Below, piece after piece: positions 1 to 10,191 of a stretch of 64,000 nucleotides of DNA (positions are counted from its first letter, which is position 1; the number at the start of each line of letters is the position of its first letter). The DNA comes from Paenibacillus borealis. GTDB lineage: Bacteria; Bacillota; Bacilli; Paenibacillales; Paenibacillaceae. The translations under genes were made by a program, and so were the position numbers. The stretch covers positions 5,828,001 to 5,892,000 of the forward strand of contig NZ_CP009285.1 of NCBI RefSeq assembly GCF_000758665.1, written 5' to 3'. Below the pieces are notes generated by a model. It had not been told where the DNA came from. It was given only the letters and a program-made list of their open reading frames with translations, and ran no database searches.

Positions 1-2262
1 CAGCCACTCCGGCGCCGGTTCATTCGGCCGCTCCGCCAGCTCGAACATCGAGTCTACGCGGTGGAATGCCGCTTCAAGATCTGTAGGGAACAGCATCCGC
101 AGACGGTGGTCCTTCGCGGTATTATGGATGTAACTCTTCACTTCCAGGCCCTTGCCGCTGCGTTCCAGCCTTAATACTGTCCGCAGCTTAAGCAGTACTG
201 TGTCCGCTGAGCGCTGTGCCTGCCGCTCCGGATAATAGACCAGCGCACGCTGCTCTTCTTCCAGCACGGCATCGGCGGAAGCAGGAATCTCCCATTCATG
301 GGTGATCTCTACGGACGCCCGGTACGGCGCATCTTCGATGATGCGGATATCAGCCGTCAGCCCCCGGGTAGTCAGCGGAACTTCACCCGCAGGCTGTCTG
401 TACATATATTCGTTGCCGATGTCCCCGGTATTCTCATAGACACCGAGATCACGGTATACTTTGCCGCTTGGCTTATGCTCCAGCGTGAAGGAACCGTCTG
501 TCATAATCTCCACCCGCAGCGATTCGTTCTCCAGTCTCCGTCCGCCGTGGACAAGCGATGCCGCGGCTCCGGAGACTGCCGGAAGTTCTGCCCCGTTCGT
601 TGTTGCGGTTGCGGCTCCGGCAACCGACAGCTCCGCCCCGTTCGTTGCCGCGCTACCCATTGCTGCAGCGGCCCCTGCCAATTCATGGCCGGATCGCCCG
701 GCAGCAGCTTCCGCCAGCGGGCGGACCCAGGCATAAGCGCGCAGCCCTAGCGCTGGCACATCCGCCGCTTCGAAGGTCAGCTGCACCTTGCGGCAGCTGT
801 ACGGCTGCCGGAACCGGTCATCCGGCAGGTCGTAGCCGAACGACAGACCCAGGTCCTGAATCGTACAAGGCACTTCGTTGCCTTGTTCATCCACCAGGAC
901 ACGCCCGCTCAGGTCAACCGCCTTCATCCGGCGGGCGGTCTCTTCCAGCGTGAAGCCTTCGCGCAGATACAGGCGGGCTGCGTCCAGCTCCACGCTGACT
1001 GTGCCCGTGCGGCTCCAGCCGCTTGTATTCGTCACAACGAGCGGAATGGCAGCTTCACCATACGCGGCGAAGCCTGATGTGTCCACTGCCGAAGTGATCG
1101 CCTGCATGCTGTCCGCCACGATGCCTTCGGCGGTGTGACGGCTCTTGTCGAACCGGGTTATCATCTCCCGGTGCACCTCGTCCACACTGCAGCCGCAGAT
1201 GGAATCATGCGGATGGTTCTGCAGTAGCGTCTTCCACGCATAGGTGAACAGGTGATGCGGATACTCCCCGCCGTGCAGCCTGGCGATAACGGCCAGCGGC
1301 TCGGCGACCTTCTCCAGCAGCGCCTGGCCCCGCTGATTCAGCTGCTTCAAGTACACCCGGGCGGAAGCCGTATTGACCAGCGTGCCCCAGCCGTCGGTGC
1401 GCTGGCTTCGCAGCTCGCCCTTCACGGTGGAGAGACTGCGGCCGGCGAGCGAATCCTGCACAGCCTGGATATAGCCGGCAAAGTTCGAATGAACGAACGA
1501 AATCTCCGGGTACAGCTGCTCCGCGGTACGGATCGCTTCCGGCAGATCGGTCTGCAGCGGCTGATGATCGCAGCCGTTCATGAACAGCAGCTGATCCGTA
1601 GCCGCATACTGCCTCGCATCTGCCAGCTTGCGCTCCCAGAAGCTCCCCGCCTCCTCCGCACCTGCCGGAATCTCATTACCGTTCGAATACCAGTTGGCGA
1701 ACAGGATGCCCAGCACCTTGGAGCCGTCCGGACCTTCCCAGACCAGCTCTGAGAACGAGGATTCATAGCCGTCGCTGGAGACCGTATTGTTGAAGCCCGT
1801 CGGCTTCACCCCGCGCCCGAAGAAGGCATTGGTGATTCCCGCCTGTGCCATGAGCTGCGGAATTTGTCCGGTCAGGCCGAAGGTGTCGGGGAAATAACCG
1901 ATCTTCGATACCTCACCGTATACCTCCGCGTCCTGATGCCCGATCTGCAGATTGCGCACGTTGGCTTCCGGACTGGTCAGGAACGCATCCTGCAGGATAT
2001 ACCACGGCCCGATATAGATCCGCCCTTCGCGGATATGGCGCTCCAGACGTTCCCGGTTCTCCGGGCGGACCTGAAGGTAATCTTCTATAATAATCGTCTG
2101 CCCGTCGAAGAAAAAGCTCCGAAATCCCGGATTCTGCTCCAGCGTGTCCAGCAGGCTGTCGACCAGCCGGATGAGCCGGAGATGATGGCGCTCATAAGGG
2201 AGATACCATTCCCGGTCCCAGTGCGTATGGGAGATGATATGCGCCGTTTGTGGTTTGTTCAT
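1..2262 (-). CDS. GH38 alpha-mannosidase, 3' end cut by the window
   Basis: This is a cytoplasmic-type alpha-mannosidase expected to remove alpha-linked mannose from imported glycans. The first 754 codons are visible; the C-terminal end lies outside the window. The protein opens MNKPQTAHIISHTHWDREWY, the HxHWDREW metal-binding start of GH38. It carries PDTFG near residue 128, where the family nucleophile Asp lies. No signal peptide is seen. An Ala/Gly-rich stretch of about 55 residues with the hexamer TNGAEL twice (bases about 541-720) sits just before the C-terminal beta-domain. The ATG lies 5 bp after the GH130 stop, so the two are co-transcribed. GH38 is nearly certain; linkage preference cannot be read from the sequence. 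Confidence 0.93.
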   Translation of the reverse strand, partial: MNKPQTAHIISHTHWDREWYLPYERHHLRLIRLVDSLLDTLEQNPGFRSFFFDGQTIIIEDYLQVRPENRERLERHIREGRIYIGPWYILQDAFLTSPEANVRNLQIGHQDAEVYGEVSKIGYFPDTFGLTGQIPQLMAQAGITNAFFGRGVKPTGFNNTVSSDGYESSFSELVWEGPDGSKVLGILFANWYSNGNEIPAGAEEAGSFWERKLADARQYAATDQLLFMNGCDHQPLQTDLPEAIRTAEQLYPEISFVHSNFAGYIQAVQDSLAGRSLSTVKGELRSQRTDGWGTLVNTASARVYLKQLNQRGQALLEKVAEPLAVIARLHGGEYPHHLFTYAWKTLLQNHPHDSICGCSVDEVHREMITRFDKSRHTAEGIVADSMQAITSAVDTSGFAAYGEAAIPLVVTNTSGWSRTGTVSVELDAARLYLREGFTLEETARRMKAVDLSGRVLVDEQGNEVPCTIQDLGLSFGYDLPDDRFRQPYSCRKVQLTFEAADVPALGLRAYAWVRPLAEAAAGRSGHELAGAAAAMGSAATNGAELSVAGAATATTNGAELPAVSGAAASLVHGGRRLENESLRVEIMTDGSFTLEHKPSGKVYRDLGVYENTGDIGNEYMYRQPAGEVPLTTRGLTADIRIIEDAPYRASVEITHEWEIPASADAVLEEEQRALVYYPERQAQRSADTVLLKLRTVLRLERSGKGLEVKSYIHNTAKDHRLRMLFPTDLEAAFHRVDSMFELAERPNEPAPEWL

Positions 2263-2267
2263 GGCTG

Positions 2268-3266
2268 TTACACCTCAGTCTCCAGAGGATACTCCTCCAT
2301 ATAGTTAAGCAATTCGTCGACGGTAGTGAAGGCCAGACCCGTAACTGTATCCGCACAACCGTAGTAGATGGCAATCCGTCCTGTAGCCGCATCTGTCAAT
2401 GCCGCGCAGGGGAAGGTCACGTTCGGCACATCGCCCACACATTCGTACAAGGTTTCCGGGCCGAGAATATAGTTGCGCGAGCGTGCTTTCACCTTCCAGG
2501 GCTGATCCAGATCCAGCAGCGCACAGCCCATGCGGTAGACAAACCCGTTGCAGGTGTTGATTACGCCATGGTAGATCAGCAGCCAGCCCTTATCGGTCTC
2601 AATTGGAATCGGACCCGGGCCTATTTTTTTGGACTGCCAGGCAGAAGCGTCACCGTTCACCGTACCCATCACATAGCGGTGTTTACCCCAGAAGGTAAGG
2701 TCAGGACTTTCGCTGTAAAAGATATCGCCAAACGGGGTATGTCCGGTATCGCTTGGACGGCTGAGCATGGCGTAATGGCCGCCGATCTTGCGCGGGAACA
2801 GCACACCGTTACGGTTATACGGCAGGAAGGCATTTTCTATCTGATGAAAGGTTTGAAAATCAAAGGTATACGCGAGCCCAATCGTCGGCCCGTGATAGCC
2901 GTTGCACCAGGAAATATAGTAACGGTCATCGATCTTGCATACCCGGGGATCGTAGCGGTATTCGCGCTTGATCACATCCTCATCGCCCTGGAAGACGATA
3001 GGTTCATGATTAATCTTCCAGTTCACTCCGTCCTCGCTGAACCCGGCAAAAATATCCATGCTGACCGATTTGGAATCGCAGCGGAACACACCGGCGAAGC
3101 CGTCCCCGAAGGGAATGACCGCCGAATTAAATACACTGTTCGAATTCGGAATGGCATCCCGGTGGATGATCGGATTGGCGGAGTATCTCCAGACAGGCGC
3201 ATTGCTGCTCACCGGCTTCTCTTGCCAAGGGATATTTGACAATGTTTCTCCAATAATTGTACTCAT
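2268..3266 (-). CDS. GH130 beta-1,4-mannoside phosphorylase
   Basis: This 332-residue protein matches GH130 inverting phosphorylases, which split beta-1,4-mannosides with phosphate to give mannose-1-phosphate. Family signs are [19 protein letters not shown] near residue 30, then FRCDSKS, and [17 protein letters not shown] near residue 110. There is no signal peptide, so it is intracellular. The start is the ATG at 3266 behind AAGGAGAGC; a longer reading would run into the upstream gene. Lying among GH38, GH125 and GH85 genes, its most likely substrate is Man-beta-1,4-GlcNAc, the N-glycan core disaccharide, but beta-mannan oligosaccharides are also split by this family. Family call is strong; the substrate is inferred. 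Confidence 0.92.
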   Translation of the reverse strand: MSTIIGETLSNIPWQEKPVSSNAPVWRYSANPIIHRDAIPNSNSVFNSAVIPFGDGFAGVFRCDSKSVSMDIFAGFSEDGVNWKINHEPIVFQGDEDVIKREYRYDPRVCKIDDRYYISWCNGYHGPTIGLAYTFDFQTFHQIENAFLPYNRNGVLFPRKIGGHYAMLSRPSDTGHTPFGDIFYSESPDLTFWGKHRYVMGTVNGDASAWQSKKIGPGPIPIETDKGWLLIYHGVINTCNGFVYRMGCALLDLDQPWKVKARSRNYILGPETLYECVGDVPNVTFPCAALTDAATGRIAIYYGCADTVTGLAFTTVDELLNYMEEYPLETEV

Positions 3267-3306
3267 GCTCAGCTCTCCTTTATCTATGAAAAAGTATGAT
3301 ATGAAT

Positions 3307-4626
3307 TTAGAGAATGCCTTCCTGCAGCGCCCGCCAGACCAGCTGGGAGAACAGGCTGTTCGACCAGGCGAACCACTTGCGGGTGAAAACCGACGGATCG
3401 TCAGCCAGGAAGCCTTCATGCATATAGCCGGTATCGGCATCCGTTGCTTCAAGCATGTCAATTACCGCCAGCTTCTCTTCCTTACTGTCCGCCGTAATCC
3501 CCTGCATAGACAGCGCCATATGCCAGATATAACCCGGAGGGGTATGCGGACTGCCGATACCTTTGGCGGATTGGCCTTCGTAATAGAACGGATTCTCGCT
3601 GCTCAGCGCAAAACGTCTTGTATTCTGATAAACCGGATCGTCATTCTTCAAATACCCAAGGTAAGGAATGGACATCAGGCCCGGTGTTCCCGCGTCATCC
3701 ATCAGGCAGTAATTACCGTAGCCGTCCGTCTCGTAGGCATAGATTGGCCCGAACTCAGGGTGGCGGTAGATGCCGTACAGCTTGATGCCGTGATCCACCT
3801 CCTGCTCCAGCGCCTTCAGCTCGGCCAGGAAATCCAGATCGCGGAACACCCACTCGGCGAAGTCCTGCATCTGGCGCAGAGCCACCACGGCGAACATATT
3901 CCCCGGAATGTTGTAGTGGAAATCGCAGGCATCGTCACTGGAGCGGAAGCCGGACCAGATCATCCCTGTATAGTTGACCGGCATACCGAGTCCGCCGTTA
4001 CGGATAGAGTCCTCCATAATCCCGTTGTTCCGGGTGAAGCGGTACGGGGATTGTTCCGCATGATGCTGCTCCCGCTTGAAGAGATCGGTAATGGTGCGCA
4101 GCATTTTTTTGAAATCAGCCGTGAAGAAGTCCGTCTGCTTCGTCTCCTCCCAATAGGCATGGGCCAGCCGGATCACGAAGCACAGCGAGTCAATCTCGAA
4201 CTTGCGCTCCCACACCCAGGGCGACATCTCCGTCACATCCCCGGCATTCCAGTGCCAGTCGTTAGCTGTTTCGTTGAACGCGTTGGCGTAAGGATCGGTC
4301 AGCACATACTCTGTATGACGCTTGATCAGCCCGCCGATAATACGCTGCAGGTCCAGGTCTTTGGCGGCAAAAGGCACATAATGAATCACCTGCTCGACTG
4401 AATCGCGCAGCCAGCAGGCCGGAATATCACCCGTAATGACAAACGTGGTTCCGTCGTCCAGCAGCTTGGTGGTGGTCTCCAGCGTGTTCGGGAAACAGTT
4501 CCGGAACAGGCGCTGCAGCTTGGGCCGGTGGGCCAGCTTCTCGTCGGCTTCGGCAAGCACAGCCTGAATGGAGGACGGCAGCGGCAGCTCCGGCATGTGA
4601 ATCTGGGGAAGTCTGAATTGTTCCAA
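3307..4626 (-). CDS. GH125 exo-alpha-1,6-mannosidase
   Basis: This 439-residue protein matches GH125, metal-independent inverting exo-alpha-1,6-mannosidases known from N-glycan breakdown in Streptococcus and Clostridium. Recognisable stretches are [19 protein letters not shown] (about 62-80), the central [21 protein letters not shown] and [15 protein letters not shown], and [12 protein letters not shown] near the C-terminus. Length is normal. No signal peptide, so it should work in the cytoplasm on imported mannosides. The start is TTG at 4626, placed behind AAGGAG. It is followed by GH130 after 40 bp and preceded by GH38 after 19 bp. GH125 beside GH38 and GH85 is a strong pointer to high-mannose N-glycans. 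Confidence 0.94.
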   Translation of the reverse strand: MEQFRLPQIHMPELPLPSSIQAVLAEADEKLAHRPKLQRLFRNCFPNTLETTTKLLDDGTTFVITGDIPACWLRDSVEQVIHYVPFAAKDLDLQRIIGGLIKRHTEYVLTDPYANAFNETANDWHWNAGDVTEMSPWVWERKFEIDSLCFVIRLAHAYWEETKQTDFFTADFKKMLRTITDLFKREQHHAEQSPYRFTRNNGIMEDSIRNGGLGMPVNYTGMIWSGFRSSDDACDFHYNIPGNMFAVVALRQMQDFAEWVFRDLDFLAELKALEQEVDHGIKLYGIYRHPEFGPIYAYETDGYGNYCLMDDAGTPGLMSIPYLGYLKNDDPVYQNTRRFALSSENPFYYEGQSAKGIGSPHTPPGYIWHMALSMQGITADSKEEKLAVIDMLEATDADTGYMHEGFLADDPSVFTRKWFAWSNSLFSQLVWRALQEGIL

Positions 4627-4645
4627 GGTGATAGTCTCCTTCGGC

Positions 4646-7600
4646 TTAATCTATAGAATGAATAATTTTAATAGTCTTGATCTCAAACGGGAGGAACGTA
4701 AGCGTCAGCTCCCCAGCCTCATCCGGCAGCAGCTCCGTCTCTTCTTCCAGTGCATTGGACAGGTATATCGCCGAATGCGGCAGCGGCCAGCCGAGCTTGA
4801 CGGTCTCGCGTCCGCCGGCGGATTCATACAGCCGCAGAATGCTGCCGGTTCCGTCTTCCGCCAATTTGACCGTATCCAGGATAACCTGCTTCCCGTCATA
4901 AGGGAGGAAGGAGCCGGAAGGCGGCAGCTGTCCTGCACTTGAAGCACAAGCGACCGCATAGGAAGTATGATTCAGCTCAGCGGCTTTGCGGAGGGTATGC
5001 GCCCCGCGCCAGTCTCCGGTATGCGGATACAGGGAATACGTGAATTCATGTGTGCCCAGATCCGCCGAATGATCCGGCCAGCGCGGCGCGCGCAGCAGCG
5101 ACAGCCGGATTGTGCTGCCCTGCGTGTCGTAGCCGTACTTGCAGTCATTCAGCAGGCTGACGCCATAGTCATGCTCTGACACATCCGCATAGCGGTGGCC
5201 GCAGACTTCATATTGCGCCTGCTCCCAGCTGGTATTGCGGTGGGTTGACCGCTCCAGCGCGCCGAACGGAATCTCATAGGTGGCCTTGCTGGTCACTACA
5301 TCTACCGGGAAGCCGACCTTCAGCAGCTTATGGGCTTCATTCCATTGCACCTTCGTCTTAAAGTCGATTCGCCGGTCACAGTGATACAGGATCAGCTCCT
5401 GCTCAATTTCGGTCTGGCCGATGCTCCAGCGGAAATACAGTACATCGCAGACAGGGCCTGAGGACAGCAGCTTCTTCTCCAGCAGAACGGCTTCTCCGGC
5501 GGGCTGCTCCTCATACCGGCTGTCCAGATCCCATGCGTCCCAGAGCACAGGACGGTCATGGAAGAAATGCAGGCGGTTCGCGCGCTCACCGGGCTTGACG
5601 ATCTCACGCCCGGCTTCCTTGTCATACAGGCTGATGATCTCACCCTGTTCATTGAACCGGAGCCGGTAATATCCGGTTTCCCATTCCTGGCCGAACGAAG
5701 CTGCAACCGAAGCTTCATTCGATGCTTCAACCGGTGCCGGCTCATCTCTGCTATCGCTGCCAACCTCGCCGTTACCGTCAACTCTGCCATCTCCGCGCAA
5801 CGCTGGATGTTCCTCATCTCTCAGCCACACGGTTGCATACCCGAACGCCGGAACCTCCGGAACCCGGATGCGGAGAACGGCTGACTCTCCATCTGCAACC
5901 GGCTCCGCGGCCAGCCGCATTCCGTTCCGGTCATATACGGCGGCAGCAGTGTTATCTGCTCCGTCTCCGGCCGCCTGGAGCTCAACCACCATATCCCGGG
6001 TCCAGCCCAGGCTGTTCAGAATGACAAAAGGCTTGCCCTCTCCCCGGGTGTCGATCCCGGATACAGCCGCTTTCATGACACTCTTCAGACTGTCCTCTCC
6101 CAGATTGAAGATATCCCGGTACTCTTTGTCCGAAGTCTGATAGACCTCGGGAATCGAGGAACCCGGAATAATGTCGTGGAACTGATTCAGCAGGATCAGC
6201 TTCCAGCCTTTATGCAGGGCATGGCCTGTCTTTTCGCGCAGGTCAGGCTGCATACGGTCTCCGGCCAGTGTCTGCCATACTTCTGCTTCCCGGTACAGAA
6301 TCTCCGCCTTGCGGTTATTGCGTTTATTCTTGGCATGAGTCGTATAGGTACCCCGGTGCAGCTCCAGATACAGATCGCCCTGCCAGACCGGCAGCTCCGG
6401 CTTAGCCTGCTCAATGCCGGCGAAGAAATCCGCCGCCGTACTATAGGTTGAAGCTGGCTGGCCTACCATCAGCTCCGAACGGTTGATATATTCGAGCATC
6501 TCCCGCGTAACTCCGCCGCCCCCGTCACCGTGTCCGTACAGCAGCATCTGCTCGCTGTGGACCGTTTTTTCCCGGTAGGACTGCCAGTGCTCATGGATAT
6601 CCTTCGGCAGCGTATTCTCATTTACGCCGTGGTTCATGTAGGACAAGAGTGCAGTTCCGTCTATGCCTACCCAGTAGAACAAATCGTAAGGGAACAGATT
6701 CGTATCATTCCAGCCGAGCTTGGTTGTCATGAAATAGCGGACCTTGCCGTGCTTCAGGATCTGCGGCAGGGAGGCGCAATAACCGAAGGTATCCGGCAGC
6801 CATTCAATCTCGGAACGCAGTCCGAATTCCTCCTGATAGAACCGCTGCCCGTACAGCATTTGCCGCATCAGGGACTCACCGCTGGGAATATTCAGGTCAG
6901 GCTCGACCCACATGCCGCCGACCAGCTCCCAGCGTCCTTCACGGATCCGCGCCTTCACCTTCTCATACAGCTCAGGGTCGTTATCCTTCAGATAAGCGAA
7001 CAGCTGCGGCTGGCTCTGGGCATAGCGGTACTCCGGATATTCCTCCATCAGCGCATGAACCGTCGAGAATGTACGGCTGGCCTTGCGCACAGTTTCCCGC
7101 GCCGGCCACAGCCAGGCGATATCGATATGCGACTGCCCGACCATATGAATGAAGCCTTCACTGTTGCCGCCGATTTCCCGGACCTTTCCGGTCAGCTCCT
7201 GCTCGATGCCTTCGATTCCGCCGCTGTCCCCTGCTGCTTCTGGCCCCATAAGGACAAAAGCATCCATCGCCTGATACAGCGCCTCCAGGATACGTGCCCG
7301 CCTGAAGTCCTGCTCCGGCAGCAGCAGCGCCGAATCACGGATCACGATCACGGTGTACATCAGCGACTGCACAGGCAGGTTAACCCTAACGAGTGCAGCG
7401 GTTATGGACCGGACCGGCGGCTGGATCACCGCCTGCTTATTCAGCGGGTCATCGGGCTCGGGAACCGGATCATACAGCTCAATCTCAATCTCCGGCTTTC
7501 GTCCGTCGGCCTCCGGATCAAGGGAAGCGAAGGTATGATTGCGGTCCAGTCCCTGGCGGGAAGCTCCGCCCACACGCAGCAGCCCTTCTCCGCCCGAACG

Positions 7601-7861
7601 GAAGATCAGTCCCGTGTCTGCTCTAGGCCATTCCTCCGGAATATCGAGCGTTGTACGGAACATATAAGTAGTTCCCTGCACACTCGGGAACAATCCGAAG
7701 GCTTCACTGCCCGGATACGGCTGCAGCTCATCATAATGGCCCGGCTGCCGGTAGGCTGTGGAGAACACCTGCCAGTCCTCAACCACGCGGTATTCCAGCC
7801 ATTGCTGCTGCGATAATTCACGGATAAACCTGTCTATTCGCTCCATGTCTATACGTTTCAT
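4646..7861 (-). CDS. GH38 alpha-mannosidase, long type
   Basis: A second, unrelated-length GH38 enzyme of 1071 residues, close to the usual size of bacterial/vacuolar class alpha-mannosidases. About 240 N-terminal residues form a beta-rich domain. The catalytic domain then starts at HMVGQSHIDIAWLWPARET (about 241-259), with the HxDxAWxW metal site, and WLPDTFG near residue 338 carries the nucleophile Asp. NQFHDIIPGSSI near 560 is the conserved helical-domain stretch. A low-complexity Gly/Asp/Ala/Ser insert (about 690-730) precedes the C-terminal sandwich. There is no signal peptide. Its ATG overlaps the GH3 stop by 4 bp (ATGA), with GGAGGAG upstream, so translation is coupled. Two GH38 genes in one operon suggests division of labour over different linkages. 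Confidence 0.94.
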   Translation of the reverse strand: MKRIDMERIDRFIRELSQQQWLEYRVVEDWQVFSTAYRQPGHYDELQPYPGSEAFGLFPSVQGTTYMFRTTLDIPEEWPRADTGLIFRSGGEGLLRVGGASRQGLDRNHTFASLDPEADGRKPEIEIELYDPVPEPDDPLNKQAVIQPPVRSITAALVRVNLPVQSLMYTVIVIRDSALLLPEQDFRRARILEALYQAMDAFVLMGPEAAGDSGGIEGIEQELTGKVREIGGNSEGFIHMVGQSHIDIAWLWPARETVRKASRTFSTVHALMEEYPEYRYAQSQPQLFAYLKDNDPELYEKVKARIREGRWELVGGMWVEPDLNIPSGESLMRQMLYGQRFYQEEFGLRSEIEWLPDTFGYCASLPQILKHGKVRYFMTTKLGWNDTNLFPYDLFYWVGIDGTALLSYMNHGVNENTLPKDIHEHWQSYREKTVHSEQMLLYGHGDGGGGVTREMLEYINRSELMVGQPASTYSTAADFFAGIEQAKPELPVWQGDLYLELHRGTYTTHAKNKRNNRKAEILYREAEVWQTLAGDRMQPDLREKTGHALHKGWKLILLNQFHDIIPGSSIPEVYQTSDKEYRDIFNLGEDSLKSVMKAAVSGIDTRGEGKPFVILNSLGWTRDMVVELQAAGDGADNTAAAVYDRNGMRLAAEPVADGESAVLRIRVPEVPAFGYATVWLRDEEHPALRGDGRVDGNGEVGSDSRDEPAPVEASNEASVAASFGQEWETGYYRLRFNEQGEIISLYDKEAGREIVKPGERANRLHFFHDRPVLWDAWDLDSRYEEQPAGEAVLLEKKLLSSGPVCDVLYFRWSIGQTEIEQELILYHCDRRIDFKTKVQWNEAHKLLKVGFPVDVVTSKATYEIPFGALERSTHRNTSWEQAQYEVCGHRYADVSEHDYGVSLLNDCKYGYDTQGSTIRLSLLRAPRWPDHSADLGTHEFTYSLYPHTGDWRGAHTLRKAAELNHTSYAVACASSAGQLPPSGSFLPYDGKQVILDTVKLAEDGTGSILRLYESAGGRETVKLGWPLPHSAIYLSNALEEETELLPDEAGELTLTFLPFEIKTIKIIHSID

Positions 7862-10170
7862 ATCTGCTCCTCCATAACTGCAAGCTCCATATCGAGCGTA
7901 TCGTTGACGTTCCTTCCTACTCCGATCCGGAAGATCCCCGGTTCAACCACCGGCTTGTACTCCGGCCCGATATAGCTCAGTTGATCTGCACTGAGCCTGA
8001 AAGTAACCGTCTGCTTCTCCCCCGGCTCCAGGTAAATCTTCCGGAACCCTTTCAATTCTTTGGCCGGTCTGGTCACCTTGCTGACCCGGTCGGAAATATA
8101 TAGCTGCACGACCTCCGCACCTCTGCGGGAGCCTGTATTCTCTACTTCCACAGTAACTTCAGCCGTTCCGTCGGCCCGGATTTCAGCAGGTTCTACCTGA
8201 AGCCCGGTGTAGCTGAATTCGGTATAGCTGAGTCCGAAGCCGAAGGGGTAGAGCGGCTGAGAATCCCCTTCAAGATACCGTGCACCACGGGACCGTTTGC
8301 CCAGATAATATACGGGCAGTTGTCCCGCGTCCGCAGGCAAGGAGAGGGTCAATCTGCCTGACGGATTCACATCGCCGAACAGAATGTCCGCAATGGCATG
8401 GCCGCCCTCCTGCCCGGGATACCAGGCTTCCAGAATGGCATCCGCCTGCTCATCGATCCACGGCTCGGCAACGGGACGGCCGTTGATATATACAACCACC
8501 ACCGGCTTGCCGAGCGCCTTCAGCTGCTTCATCAGCTCCAGCTGGACGCCGGACAGCTGAAGGGACATCCGGTCGATGCCTTCGCCGCAATCCATATCAC
8601 TAAGCTCGTTCTCCGTCACCTTCGAGGCTCCGGTCCGCAGATCAATGCTGCCCTCGCCAAAGTCTCTGGCGCTCGACCCGCCCAGTGCGAGAACGATCGT
8701 ATCCGCCCAAGCCGCAGCCTGGAGCGCGGACTCGAACCCTTCGGTGGAACTGTCTTTGATCCGGCAGCCCGGCGCATAGCGTACCAATTCCTTCTCCGCG
8801 GAGAGCTTAGCCCGTATTCCGGCCAGCACCGTCGCCACCCGGTCACGCGGCTGCGGGGAGGTGTAATCCCCGAGCTGATTGTAGCCGGTATCCGCGTTGG
8901 GTCCGATGACAGCCACTTTGCCTATGCCCGCAGACAAGGGGAGGATACCGTTATTCTTCAGCAGCACAATTCCTTCTGCTGCTATGTTCCGTGCCAGCTC
9001 CGCATGCTCCGGGCTTCCGGTCACACGCTCCGCCAGATCGGGATTCGCAAACGGCTGGTCGAACAGCCCCAGCCGGAACTTCAGCTCCAGCACACGCGCG
9101 GCTGCCTCATCCACCAGCTTCTCCTCCAAACGGCCGTTGCGCAGAGCGTCGAGCAGATACCGGCCGAACATGACGCCGGACATCTCCATATCTATCCCGG
9201 CGCGGAGCGCCTGCACAGCCGCATCTTCGCCGCCGTCAGCCGTATCATGGCCCGCCGCCAGCATATCAATCGCGCCGCAGTCGGTAATGATCAGGCCGCC
9301 GAAGCCCCATTCCCCGCGCAGCACATCCCGCAGCAGCTCCTCATTGGTTGTGCACGGTACGCCGTCAATCTCGTTATACGCCGGCATGATGGACACCGCA
9401 CCGGCTTCCACCGCCTTGCGGAACGGATACATATCGACCTCAAGCAGCTCCCGCTTGCCGATATGCGCCGGACCGGCATTTCTGCCGCCCTCGGAGCTGC
9501 CATAAGCCACAAAGTGCTTCAAAGTCGCCCCCACACTGGACCCGCTGGCCAGCTCCTCGCCCTGCAGCCCCTCCACGGAAGCCACGGCGAATTCGCCGAT
9601 GAGATACGGATCTTCTCCGAAACATTCCTCGGTACGGCCCCAGCGCGGATCACGCACCACATCTAACACGGGAGAATACGTAACCGCCCCGCCTTGCGCC
9701 CGGGTCTCCAGCGCCACGGCCCGGCACATCTCCCGGTACAGCTCCACATTCCAGGTGCTGCCGATCAGCAGCGGGACCGGAAATACGGTTGCCCCGATTG
9801 CCATATGACCATGCGAGCATTCCTCCCCGATCAGCAGGGGAATGCCCAGCCTGGAATGCTCCAGCACATAACGCTGGATCGCATTCACCGCTTCGGCTCC
9901 GGCACGCGGCCCAAGTCCTGTCTCCAGGGTGACTCCCGTCCAGGGGTCTGCCCGCAGGGTTCCATATAATGCGCCAACTCCGCCTTCACGGACCTGGCGT
10001 TTGAAATCTTCTGTCAGCTCTACGCTGCCTTCTGTATATTCATAGGTCTGCCACCCGAACAGCTGAATCAGCTGGCCAACCTTCTCTTCCGGTGTCATCA
10101 GCCCCAGCAGATGCTCTGTACGCTCTCCGGCAGGCTTCGTATGATCTCTATATAACATCCGGTTCCCCAC
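7858..10170 (-). CDS. GH3 beta-glycosidase
   Basis: This 770-residue protein is a complete GH3: an N-terminal barrel, the nucleophile region GGLIITDCGAID near residue 295, an alpha/beta second domain containing ILPLSAGIGKVAVIGPNAD, and a fibronectin-III-like end (about 670-750). The stretch KHFVAYGSSEGGRNAGPAH is typical of beta-glucosidase/beta-xylosidase members. No signal peptide is present. The start is GTG at 10170, seven bases after AGGAG; an ATG 12 bases later is possible. It sits between the permease genes and the mannosidases. Its role in an N-glycan pathway is not obvious: it could remove a beta-linked cap (glucose, xylose or GlcNAc). GH3 beta-N-acetylglucosaminidases exist, but the KH(F/S)xGxGxxxxDSH signature of that group is not seen. 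Confidence 0.9.
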   Translation of the reverse strand: MGNRMLYRDHTKPAGERTEHLLGLMTPEEKVGQLIQLFGWQTYEYTEGSVELTEDFKRQVREGGVGALYGTLRADPWTGVTLETGLGPRAGAEAVNAIQRYVLEHSRLGIPLLIGEECSHGHMAIGATVFPVPLLIGSTWNVELYREMCRAVALETRAQGGAVTYSPVLDVVRDPRWGRTEECFGEDPYLIGEFAVASVEGLQGEELASGSSVGATLKHFVAYGSSEGGRNAGPAHIGKRELLEVDMYPFRKAVEAGAVSIMPAYNEIDGVPCTTNEELLRDVLRGEWGFGGLIITDCGAIDMLAAGHDTADGGEDAAVQALRAGIDMEMSGVMFGRYLLDALRNGRLEEKLVDEAAARVLELKFRLGLFDQPFANPDLAERVTGSPEHAELARNIAAEGIVLLKNNGILPLSAGIGKVAVIGPNADTGYNQLGDYTSPQPRDRVATVLAGIRAKLSAEKELVRYAPGCRIKDSSTEGFESALQAAAWADTIVLALGGSSARDFGEGSIDLRTGASKVTENELSDMDCGEGIDRMSLQLSGVQLELMKQLKALGKPVVVVYINGRPVAEPWIDEQADAILEAWYPGQEGGHAIADILFGDVNPSGRLTLSLPADAGQLPVYYLGKRSRGARYLEGDSQPLYPFGFGLSYTEFSYTGLQVEPAEIRADGTAEVTVEVENTGSRRGAEVVQLYISDRVSKVTRPAKELKGFRKIYLEPGEKQTVTFRLSADQLSYIGPEYKPVVEPGIFRIGVGRNVNDTLDMELAVMEEQI

Positions 10171-10191
10171 ACCCTTTCTCCTGTTGAACTC

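Noticed and set aside
298..1752. Long plus-strand reading frames opposite the first GH38 gene, and similar antisense frames over most genes
   Set aside because: They lack ribosome binding sites and known domains. They follow from the codon bias of the true genes on the other strand.
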